From positions 1-33,723 of the forward strand of contig JACQJG010000010.1 in assembly GCA_016198125.1 (NCBI GenBank): a DNA stretch of 33,723 nucleotides. The letters run 5' to 3'. Of this stretch, positions 9,894 through 20,862 are shown in pieces. Position numbers and translations under genes: made by a program. Under the pieces are notes generated by a model. That model saw nothing but the letters and a program-made list of their open reading frames with translations, did no database searches and was not told where the DNA came from. This DNA is from Candidatus Iainarchaeum sp. GTDB lineage: Archaea; Iainarchaeota; Iainarchaeia; Iainarchaeales; VGJJ01. The stretch's first letter is position 1. Each line of letters starts with the position of its first letter.

Positions 9894-10967
9894 ATGACCG
9901 AACCCGTTCTCGCACTGGACGAATTAGTCAAACACATCCAAGGCCTTCACCAAAGCAACAAGATGCCCTGGAACAAGCGTTCGAGGACTGCGCTCATCCA
10001 GCACCTGAAGGAAAACATCTCGGAATTGGAAAACGTGCGCGTGCTGCTGCGCGAACTGGACTCATCCCTGAAAACCAATCCCCATGTAGACGCCACGCTG
10101 ATTGCGTCCCACGAAGGAGAAGCCGAGCAGGTCATGCAGGTGCTCAAGCGCAACCTTGCATTCGAACACCAAAAACTGGAACAGGGATTTGACCCCCGGG
10201 AAAAAGTAGACGTACCGCAACTCTACGAGGAATTGGAACAACGCATCTTAGGCCTGGCGCTGAACATTCACACGTCCATTGAACGCGTTCAAGTGCAGCT
10301 CCGCAGGCAGGGATTGAATGTTTCTCCCGGCTCCAAAGACCATCATTTCATCAAACTCTTAAAATCCAAAGAAGACGAGTTGCACCATGCGCGCAAGGAA
10401 TTGGAGGAATGGAAGCGCAAAAGCTTTTTTGGGAGAATCGCAGAACCAAAATCCAATGACCTTGAACAGGAACTCATGGACCTGGAGCGCAAGCTTACCG
10501 GAGAAAAACACGCATTTGAAACTGCAATCAAAGGCTACCGCAGGCAGGTCGAAGCATTCGCGCAAGACTATGGTGTTATGGAGCAGGCCTTCAAAAAAAT
10601 GGAAAGCCTTATTGAAACGCACTCCGTAAAAGAATTGGACTTGCTTGCCGAACTCAAAAAAGAACGGGACTATGCCAAGAAAATGCTTTTGGAAATGCAA
10701 AACGAATTGGCCTTGTTGAGAAATACGTACTCTAAAGAGCTCATTGAACTTGAACAAAACAAACTCCAGGCGCGCCTGGAAGAACGGGAAAAATGGGAGT
10801 CCAGGCTCATTCAGCTCAAACGCGAACTCCAGGACCAAAAAGAAATATCCGGGCAGCTTGAAACCATTGCACGGGAAAAAGACGCGCTCATTGAAAGATT
10901 GCGCAGTGAATTGGCACAAAAAAGTGCGCCGGCCGCAAAAAAATCGCAGAATAAACAAAAGCAATGA
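9894..10967 (+). CDS. Coiled-coil protein of unknown function
   Basis: 357 aa, long Glu/Lys/Leu-rich heptad-like stretch from about residue 150 to the end, basic C-terminal tail. Confidence 0.75.
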   Translation: MTEPVLALDELVKHIQGLHQSNKMPWNKRSRTALIQHLKENISELENVRVLLRELDSSLKTNPHVDATLIASHEGEAEQVMQVLKRNLAFEHQKLEQGFDPREKVDVPQLYEELEQRILGLALNIHTSIERVQVQLRRQGLNVSPGSKDHHFIKLLKSKEDELHHARKELEEWKRKSFFGRIAEPKSNDLEQELMDLERKLTGEKHAFETAIKGYRRQVEAFAQDYGVMEQAFKKMESLIETHSVKELDLLAELKKERDYAKKMLLEMQNELALLRNTYSKELIELEQNKLQARLEEREKWESRLIQLKRELQDQKEISGQLETIAREKDALIERLRSELAQKSAPAAKKSQNKQKQ

Positions 10968-10975
10968 ATGGAATG

Positions 10976-11422
10976 CTATCCTTGCACGCGCACCCAGTCA
11001 TACAATTCCATTTGGACAAGGGTATTTGCATCTTCCCCTTCAAGCACGCGCTTGCGTATGACCACGCGAACCAAGACAGGGCTTTCCCTTACTTCCAAAG
11101 GCGCGTGCAACAACACTGAAATTTCCGATTGCAGGCCCGGGTCAAGCGGTTGCACGCCTGCATGGGCAAGCAACTGCCCCACGTACACAGAATAATCATA
11201 TGTGCGTGTGCGCGTTTCATGGTTGCCCATCCAAAATGAGACGTTAAAATCCTCGTTGGGTTGAACAGAAAACGGAACGCGCACCCCCCAGAAGGCCTCT
11301 GAAAAGCCTTCAGGCACGCGCGTGGCCAGCAGGTAAACGGACGCGCCAACCACTCCCACGAGCAAAATGCCCCCAAGAACGAGCATAAACCCTTCAAAGG
11401 ACCATCCCCTTTCACTGTCCAT
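10976..11422 (-). CDS. Single-TM membrane protein with extracellular beta-sandwich-like domain
   Basis: MDSERGWSFEGFMLVLGGILLVGVVGASVYLLATRVPEGF... N-terminal TM, then a beta-rich 100-aa region. Confidence 0.65.
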   Translation of the reverse strand: MDSERGWSFEGFMLVLGGILLVGVVGASVYLLATRVPEGFSEAFWGVRVPFSVQPNEDFNVSFWMGNHETRTRTYDYSVYVGQLLAHAGVQPLDPGLQSEISVLLHAPLEVRESPVLVRVVIRKRVLEGEDANTLVQMELYDWVRVQG

Positions 11423-11469
11423 AAAAAAGGCATAGGGGGAAAAGCATTAATATAATAACGCGGTTTTAT

Positions 11470-13020
11470 GTGCGCATGAGCTTTCCCTTACATACGCGCA
11501 GGGCACGCATTCAGGACACGTATACCACCCCAGACTCCTATGACACCCTTTACTCCGAGTTTGAAAAGCCTTCTCCATTTGACACGGTCAAAGGCATGGC
11601 GGGCAGCCCGGAAACCAAAGAATGGGCCAAGCGCGCACTCCTGGCCATAGCGGCTATTGCAATAGGGTATGGCGTGTACTGGTATTTCATTGGGTCCATT
11701 ACCCAGGTAACCATTGAAATCCGAAACACGGAAGACCAACTCTTGTCCGCATCCCAGGCGCGCGTGCATGAAAAAGGAAACACGAATTCCATCAAAGAGT
11801 TCTTTGGAAGCACTGTTATTGGCCTGCGGCCAGGGAATTATGAAGTGAAACTGGGGAGCATTGGCGCAGGGTATTCAAATCCCGGGACCATTGAGTTCAG
11901 TGTTACAGGCGCAGAAAAAGAACAATTCCAATTCATTGAAGTGGAAAAGGCATTAAACGTGAAAATATCCAACGTGGACCTGCCCGATGAGTTGGTGGTG
12001 GAACAGCAAATTTCAAGACCGGTTACATTTGAGAACAATTCCTCCAAGCCTGTTGAAGTAGAACTTGTTTTTGAAGGGGCCTACAAAGAACTTGCACTTT
12101 CCCTTACCCCTGAGAAAGTTCTTGTACCTGCCAACTCCACGGAAACCGCAACGCTTACCATTCAGGTACCATCCGACACCAAAGTGTCCAGTGCACGGGA
12201 CGGGGATGCAAAAACAGGTTCAATTCGCATCAAGTTCACGCGCGAAAGCGTTGAACAGGAATTCAGGCTGCGCGCAAAAACAAAAATAACCGTGAGCCCG
12301 GAAAAGCAGTTCACGCTCAAGGCAACGCCCGGAGGAAAAATCGTTGAAAAACAGCTTTCCGTTGAAAACAAAAACGCATATGCATTAACCGAACCCATTC
12401 AGGCCAGCGTTGTAATAGATTCTGCCCAAAATAACGTGCCCGACAGCATTGAAGAATGGTTTCAATGGAACCAGCCCCTGCCCTTGCCCGCACTTGAAAA
12501 AGCCCAGAAAGTGGCGGTTAACATTCAAGTCCTCGTGCCGATAAGCGCAAAACCGGACACCATCACAGGCCAACTCAACTTTTCAACTTCATTTTGGTCT
12601 TTCAACGTTCCATTCCTCCTTGAAGTGGGCGAACCTGAAATTGAATTGAACGTTACACTGGATGGCGGAACAACCAAGCAGTACACGCTTGCATTGAATG
12701 GGGCCTGGGAAACCAAGACTGCAAAACTGCGCTTAAGCAACGCCGGCGAAATCGAACTTCAAAACATTTTGGTTGAAATCCAAAAGTGCTCGCAGGAATT
12801 CATAAATTTCTCCAATCCCGAAGTGTTCCCGCTCACATTAGGAGGGCAGGGAAGCCCCACGGATACCATGGAAACGCTCATGCAGATTTCAGCCCCGGTA
12901 AATGCGCAGCCGGGAATTGCAGTGTTCTGCGAACTGCAATCCATTTTTGAGGACCCGCAAACCGGAGACCCTGTGGAAGGGCCTTTGATCAACGTACAAA
13001 TAACCCCCAAGGCCACGTGA
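11470..13020 (+). CDS. Single-TM membrane protein with multiple Ig-like/COG1470-type domains
   Basis: Cytoplasmic N-terminus, TM ALLAIAAIAIGYGVYWYFIG, repeated FENNSSKPVEVELVFEG / SVENKNAYALTEPIQ / LSNAGEIELQNILVEIQ segments. Confidence 0.75.
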   Translation: MRMSFPLHTRRARIQDTYTTPDSYDTLYSEFEKPSPFDTVKGMAGSPETKEWAKRALLAIAAIAIGYGVYWYFIGSITQVTIEIRNTEDQLLSASQARVHEKGNTNSIKEFFGSTVIGLRPGNYEVKLGSIGAGYSNPGTIEFSVTGAEKEQFQFIEVEKALNVKISNVDLPDELVVEQQISRPVTFENNSSKPVEVELVFEGAYKELALSLTPEKVLVPANSTETATLTIQVPSDTKVSSARDGDAKTGSIRIKFTRESVEQEFRLRAKTKITVSPEKQFTLKATPGGKIVEKQLSVENKNAYALTEPIQASVVIDSAQNNVPDSIEEWFQWNQPLPLPALEKAQKVAVNIQVLVPISAKPDTITGQLNFSTSFWSFNVPFLLEVGEPEIELNVTLDGGTTKQYTLALNGAWETKTAKLRLSNAGEIELQNILVEIQKCSQEFINFSNPEVFPLTLGGQGSPTDTMETLMQISAPVNAQPGIAVFCELQSIFEDPQTGDPVEGPLINVQITPKAT

Positions 13021-13067
13021 AAAATTCCTTGAAGCCCTTCAATGGCAATGCCCCTCCAGAAGTATTA

Positions 13068-13091
13068 AATAGTATTACCAGTAATACTATT
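13068..13091. promoter_or_regulatory. Perfect 11-bp inverted repeat (AATAGTATTAC-CA-GTAATACTATT), likely TA autoregulatory operator
   Basis: Read directly; overlaps a TATA-like TATTAAAT and ends 2 nt before the antitoxin ATG at 13094. Confidence 0.7.
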
Positions 13092-13093
13092 GC

Positions 13094-13324
13094 ATGACTG
13101 ATTCCACCCTCACAAGCAAGTACCAGGCAACCGTACCAAAACAGGTAAGAGAGTTCCTCGGCCTCAAGGCAGGCCAAACCATTTCATGGCACGTTGTCAA
13201 AGCCAGTGTTATAGTGGACGCACCCAAAAAAATAAAGAATCCGACCCGGGCCCTTACGGGCATGGGCATTCACCTGAACGTGGACGCCGTAAAACTTGTC
13301 AGAGAAGTGCGTGAAAACCTATGA
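13094..13324 (+). CDS. AbrB/SpoVT-type (VapB/MazE-like) antitoxin
   Basis: MTDSTLTSKYQATVPKQVREFLGLKAGQTISWHV matches the AbrB swapped-hairpin motif; overlaps downstream PIN gene by 4 nt (ATGA). Confidence 0.85.
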   Translation: MTDSTLTSKYQATVPKQVREFLGLKAGQTISWHVVKASVIVDAPKKIKNPTRALTGMGIHLNVDAVKLVREVRENL

Positions 13325-13743
13325 AATACCTGGACACGAACATTTTCATTTACGCCCTTGAAAACCACGAAAAGTATGGCAAAGCCTGCGCAAAAATCCT
13401 CCAAGACCTGGAAGATGGACGGTTAAAGGCCGCCTGTTCGTTCCTGGTCCCCATCGAGCTTATCGGAGCAATCCAGAAATTGAACAAAATGAATCCAAAG
13501 GCAAGGCAGCCTGAACTCAGCCCTTCAAAAACATTGGACATTATTTTCAGCTACCCCCTCGTGTGGCTTGATATTGGACTATTCACCATACGACACGCTG
13601 CCACGTATTCAGACGAGTTATTCGGCGCGGATTGCATCCACGCGGCAAGCATGGAATTAAACGGCGTAAGAGAAATCATTTCAGCGGATGCAGATTTTGA
13701 CCGGCTGCGCGGAATCAAGCGCGTGGACCCGTTAAAGTATTAA
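13321..13743 (+). CDS. PIN-domain toxin (VapC-like)
   Basis: MKYLDTNIFIYALE..., central E (PIELIGA), FGADCIHAASM and SADADFDRL acidic motifs. Confidence 0.87.
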   Translation: MKYLDTNIFIYALENHEKYGKACAKILQDLEDGRLKAACSFLVPIELIGAIQKLNKMNPKARQPELSPSKTLDIIFSYPLVWLDIGLFTIRHAATYSDELFGADCIHAASMELNGVREIISADADFDRLRGIKRVDPLKY

Positions 13744-13754
13744 AGCGGCAAAAG

Positions 13755-13919
13755 CGAGCCGGGTGGGATTTGAACCCACGACCCCTGCCTTACTCCTCTG
13801 CAAGAAATAAGTGACCGAAGGCCCGTTGGGGTTCCAACAGGAATCCCCAACCGTCCGCGGACCATCCCTACGCAATGGGATTAGGAGTGCAGTGCTCTTC
13901 CAAACTAAGCTACCGGCCC
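13755..13919 (-). tRNA. tRNA-Arg(CCT) with anticodon-loop intron of about 91 nt (about 13791..13881)
   Basis: Minus strand: GGGCCGG acceptor/CCGGCTC, GCTT...GAGC D-stem, CTGCA-CTCCTAA-GGCAG after splicing, GTGGG-TTCAAAT-CCCAC T-arm; exons sum to 74 nt. ACTCCT/AGGAGT with 3-nt bulges AAT and AAG forms a bulge-helix-bulge-like junction. Confidence 0.85.
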
Positions 13920-13967
13920 TTTAAAACAAGTTTGTTCTCCCGAGGTTTTAAAAGGGTTTACAGGAAG

Positions 13968-14531
13968 TCAAAGGAAAATGCTCACCGCAAACGCAGTAAC
14001 CAGGGGAATGGTCAGGGCATCGTTAATTGGAATGAATTCTGCAAGGCCTGCAAGCACTGCAATGCCCAGTGAGAAAGGGAATGGAAGAACAAGAGACAAT
14101 GCAAAAGCTGCTGCAACAACTCCTCCAAGAAAACCCTCCCCTGTTTTTTCACCCAACACTTTGTGCATGCCAAAGCGCTTTCCAACAAGGGTTGAAAACG
14201 AGTCCTCAAACGCCAATGCAACAATGCCTGCCAGCACAGGCGTTTTGGAGTGAAACAGCAAAAGCACCAGCGTAATCCCGAGCACAAAGAAAAATGCGCC
14301 CTGCCCCTGAATGGATTCTTCCTTGCGTTGCACGCGTTTCAAAAGCATTGACACAAACCACAACCCAAACCCTGCATGGTGCAGTGCCGAAACAATGCCC
14401 CCAACAAATAAAAGGAGCACGCAGAACAAGAGCACTTCTTCCAAAGGGAAGTGTTGAATTAAAAAGACAAAGAAGAGCCCCAAAGCCACGTGAAACACCT
14501 GGCGCACCCATTCCATTGAATGAAGGTTCAT
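13968..14531 (-). CDS. Dolichol kinase / CTP-dependent polyprenol kinase-like membrane protein
   Basis: Multi-TM, with FEDSFSTLVGKRFGMHKVLGEKTGEGFLGG resembling the SEC59/VTE5/DGK1 signature. Confidence 0.75.
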   Translation of the reverse strand: MNLHSMEWVRQVFHVALGLFFVFLIQHFPLEEVLLFCVLLLFVGGIVSALHHAGFGLWFVSMLLKRVQRKEESIQGQGAFFFVLGITLVLLLFHSKTPVLAGIVALAFEDSFSTLVGKRFGMHKVLGEKTGEGFLGGVVAAAFALSLVLPFPFSLGIAVLAGLAEFIPINDALTIPLVTAFAVSIFL

Positions 14532-14543
14532 TTTCGCCCCTCC

Positions 14544-15215
14544 TCATTTGCGCGCACAAAATACAAGCGCGTGATTTTTCTCAAAAGGCTCAAGTGAAAT
14601 GACTTGAAGAATGTCAAAACATCCTTCCAGGCGTTTTATTTCTTCTCCAATAACCTCCAATGAAGGGCGCACGGCATCAATGGAATCTGCTTTGACCACG
14701 AGCAGGGCTTTTTTCTTTTTGCCAAGGAATGCCCGTGCATTTTTGGCAAAAATTTCTGCCTGATTTTTTTGCGCAATATCCTGGTACAAGAGGGAAACCT
14801 TCACGCTTTTCACATCCTTTTTATACGATTCGGGTTGATTGGCATCCCCCAACACCGGCAAAATATTTGGGCGTTGTTCGCACCAGTACAAAAACTTGTT
14901 CATGGCCTTGGCTGACACGTCAACGCCCAACACTGTTCCGCTAAGGCCTACAATGTCGCTCACGTGCGATATTGTAGTGCCTTCCGCCGAACCCAAATAC
15001 AGGACTTTTGACCCTTCCTTGAAAGGAAATTTTTTCAATCCGTTCATGATGCCTGCGGCCAGCTTGGACCTGTACGGGTTCCACATGCGGTATTCAACGC
15101 CTTCAACGGCCACCATTTCAGACCCGAATCCTTTTACCCCTGGAACAAGGTTCCGGGTAAGCAGGGTGTCCTTGTACTTCCACACCCCCGGAAACACTTT
15201 TTCAAGTTTTAGCAT
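14544..15215 (-). CDS. flpA: Fibrillarin-like rRNA/tRNA 2'-O-methyltransferase
   Basis: YRMWNPYRSKLAAGI, VLYLGSAEGTTISHVSDIVGLSGTVLGVDVS; ORF track start 15254, better start MLKLEKVFPGVWKYK at 15215. Confidence 0.9.
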   Translation of the reverse strand: MLKLEKVFPGVWKYKDTLLTRNLVPGVKGFGSEMVAVEGVEYRMWNPYRSKLAAGIMNGLKKFPFKEGSKVLYLGSAEGTTISHVSDIVGLSGTVLGVDVSAKAMNKFLYWCEQRPNILPVLGDANQPESYKKDVKSVKVSLLYQDIAQKNQAEIFAKNARAFLGKKKKALLVVKADSIDAVRPSLEVIGEEIKRLEGCFDILQVISLEPFEKNHALVFCARK

Positions 15216-15378
15216 GAAAAAAGCCACCACGCGGGGATATTTAATTCTTTTCAAACAGGCAAGGAATGGGGGACTGTTTCATGCGCAAAATCATTCTTTT
15301 CATCGCACACGGTCTTGATAGCTTCATTGCATGCAGGCACCCTTGTGCAAGCCGCCCGAGGCACAGAAACCTATTTAA

Positions 15379-15392
15379 ACTACAATTGTAGT
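15379..15392. promoter_or_regulatory. Perfect 14-bp palindrome ACTACAATTGTAGT, likely TA operator
   Basis: Between TATA-like TATTTAAA and the ATG at 15403. Confidence 0.6.
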
Positions 15393-15402
15393 ATATTGTA
15401 AT

Positions 15403-15897
15403 ATGCTGTTCGTAGACGCATCAACGTTAATCCTTGCGGCAAAAGCCGAACTGCTGGATTTGCTGATTAATGCAAGCCATAACACGCTAACAATAGCAAC
15501 AGAAGTGGAAAAAGAGGCCACGAAAAAAAAGAGCTTTGACGCGCTTCTTATAGGCCAAAGAATAAGCGAGAAAAAAATAGCGGTAAAAAAGGTCAAAGAC
15601 CAGAAAATGGTTGAAAAAATAGAAAAGGACTTCAGCATGCACAAAGGGGAAGCGGAAACAATAGTCCTCTGCATGGAAAACAACGGAAAGGCCGTTGCAA
15701 CCGACGATTACAATGCCATGAAAGCATGTATGGTACTGAAAATAGAATACATTACAATTCTTGGAATTTTGTTAAGGCTTTATGAAGAAAAAAAACTGGA
15801 TAAGGAAGACGCAAAATTAAAATTTGAACGCCTGGCGCAGTACGGCAGGTATTCAACGGAAATCATAGATGATTTCACTGAAAAGCTGGAGGGATAA
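15403..15897 (+). CDS. PIN-domain protein (DUF3368-like toxin)
   Basis: MLFVDASTLILAAKAELLDLL, HKGEAETIVLCMENNGKAVATDDYNAMKAC; GILLRLYEEKKLD. Confidence 0.75.
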   Translation: MLFVDASTLILAAKAELLDLLINASHNTLTIATEVEKEATKKKSFDALLIGQRISEKKIAVKKVKDQKMVEKIEKDFSMHKGEAETIVLCMENNGKAVATDDYNAMKACMVLKIEYITILGILLRLYEEKKLDKEDAKLKFERLAQYGRYSTEIIDDFTEKLEG

Positions 15898-15900
15898 GAA

Positions 15901-16197
15901 ATGCAGAAGGTTTTGAGTATGAGAATAGATAAGGAAGACCTGGACTTTGTGAATCTCGAAGCAGTAGAAAAAAAGGCAGACAGGACAACCGTCATAAGGG
16001 ACCTAATAGGCAAGGGCAGGGTGCACCTTGCAATGGAACAATACAGGTGTGGAAAGGTATCAATAGGAAAATCCGCACAAAAGGCGGGCCTTACTATAAG
16101 CGAAATGATGGACAAACTGGCAGAATTCGGTGTAAAAAGCCCCGTAACAAAGGAGCAGTATCTTCACGGACTGAAAAACGCAAAAAAACTGCTTTGA
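15901..16197 (+). CDS. UPF0175-like antitoxin
   Basis: DRTTVIRDLIGKGRVHLAMEQYRCGKVSIGKSAQKAGLTISEMMDKLAEFGV; 3 nt after the PIN stop. Confidence 0.75.
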   Translation: MQKVLSMRIDKEDLDFVNLEAVEKKADRTTVIRDLIGKGRVHLAMEQYRCGKVSIGKSAQKAGLTISEMMDKLAEFGVKSPVTKEQYLHGLKNAKKLL

Positions 16198-16319
16198 ATG
16201 GATTTCAGGCAAAGAGGGCCGTATGCGCATGTTCAAAAACATCCAGCGCGAAACGCACTTATGGCTGAAAAAAACCAGGGCTTTTCCAGGCGGCCTTGTG
16301 GAATTGCATTACACCATTA

Positions 16320-19354
<3,035 letters not shown>

Positions 19355-19372
19355 TCAAGAGAATGCATAATT

Positions 19373-20785
19373 CTACAACCCCAACTCCTTTTTCCAATGT
19401 TCTGCAATGTACGTGGTTTTCTTCGAAGCAATGCCTGTGTACTGCAACGGGTCTTCAAGCAATGCACGCTGGGCAGGAGTAAAACGGTCCAAAAAAGGGG
19501 TTAGGGTTTTGTCTGAACGCGCAATTTTCATCAGGCCTTTTCCTTCTAATTGGGCCTTTAACGTAAGGCCGCGCACGGCCTCATGCGCGTCCGGGTGGCC
19601 GTGAAACGCAAGCAAAATGTACAGGGGTTCTGCGGCAATAAATGATTTATTCAAATCAAAGTTGCGCTCCATGTTCGCATGGTCTACACGCGCCCTGGAA
19701 ACCACCTTGGACAGGCGCACCGTACACAAATACAAAGCTACAATCATTTCCGGAAGAAAACGCTGGGACGCGCTGTTCGTCAAATCCCGCTGGTGCTCCG
19801 ATACCTGGTCCAGGTACACGGTAGTCATGCGGGGAACAAAGGCCTTCCAAAAACTTTTAACGTTTTCAAAGTTGATGGGATTGCGTTTTTGGGGCATGGT
19901 GCTGCTGCCCACCTGTTTTGTTTCAAATGCTTCTCCGGTTTCGCCAATTTCAGAACGTTGAAGGTGGCGCATGTCGTCAGCAAAATTGGCAAGCACGCCA
20001 AAACATGAAATTAGGGCATGCATGAAATCCGTTAACGGTTCGGGTTCAACAATTTGAGTGGAAGAAACAGACGGGCTTAACCCCAGTTCACGCATAACTT
20101 CCAATTCAAATTCCAGCGGGTCCTGCACGAGCAGACTGCTTGCATTGTATGCTCCAACAGCGCCGGAAAACTTTCCAGTCAACGCGTTCTTTGAACGCTC
20201 AATGGCTTGAATACGGTTCCCCAGGCGGCTCACGTACCCTGCAATAAACAATCCAAACGTAATGGGCTCGGCGTGCTGTCCATGCGTGCGGCCTATTTGA
20301 ATGGTATCCTTTTCACGCAAGGCCAGGTCCATGAGCACGCGCTCCAATTCCATCAGCGCTGGCAGAAGGGCTTTTTCAGCGGCTTCCTTGAACCGCAGGG
20401 CATTTGCGCTGTCTACAATGTCATAGGACGTGGCTGAAAAATGCACAAAAGGCTTGGCAGTATCGCTTACCTTGGAACGAATGGCATTGGCAAGCCCGCG
20501 AATGTCGTGCCTGAGAACGTCTTCCTGTTCATACATCTCCTCCACGGAAACCGCGTTGCACGCACCCTCAATTTCACGCGCAATTTGCGCGGAACAAATG
20601 CCTTTTTTTGCAAGCACGCGTGCAAGCGCGCTTTCAACCCGGCACAAATATTTAACCCTGGCGCGCTCGGAAAGAAAAGGCTGCAATGCACTGAATGCCT
20701 GCTTGTCCCGGCCATAATACCGGTAATCCAACGGCGAAATAGAATCAAACAAGTCCATGCACTCACCCATTAACCCATTCAACAA
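19373..20785 (-). CDS. purB: Adenylosuccinate lyase
   Basis: ISPLDYRYYG, IGRTHGQHAEPITFG, QVGSSTMPQKRNPINFENV signature. Confidence 0.95.
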   Translation of the reverse strand: MLNGLMGECMDLFDSISPLDYRYYGRDKQAFSALQPFLSERARVKYLCRVESALARVLAKKGICSAQIAREIEGACNAVSVEEMYEQEDVLRHDIRGLANAIRSKVSDTAKPFVHFSATSYDIVDSANALRFKEAAEKALLPALMELERVLMDLALREKDTIQIGRTHGQHAEPITFGLFIAGYVSRLGNRIQAIERSKNALTGKFSGAVGAYNASSLLVQDPLEFELEVMRELGLSPSVSSTQIVEPEPLTDFMHALISCFGVLANFADDMRHLQRSEIGETGEAFETKQVGSSTMPQKRNPINFENVKSFWKAFVPRMTTVYLDQVSEHQRDLTNSASQRFLPEMIVALYLCTVRLSKVVSRARVDHANMERNFDLNKSFIAAEPLYILLAFHGHPDAHEAVRGLTLKAQLEGKGLMKIARSDKTLTPFLDRFTPAQRALLEDPLQYTGIASKKTTYIAEHWKKELGL

Positions 20786-20820
20786 TCCAACCCTTGAATA
20801 GAGTCTCCCTCAACCATTTA

Positions 20821-20858
20821 CCACTACAATTGTGGAATATGTGTTAAAATTGTAGTGG
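20821..20858. repeat. Inverted repeat CCACTACAATT-N16-AATTGTAGTGG in the guaA-purB intergenic region
   Basis: Perfect 11-bp arms read directly (20821-20831 and 20848-20858). Confidence 0.7.
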
Positions 20859-20862
20859 CAAG

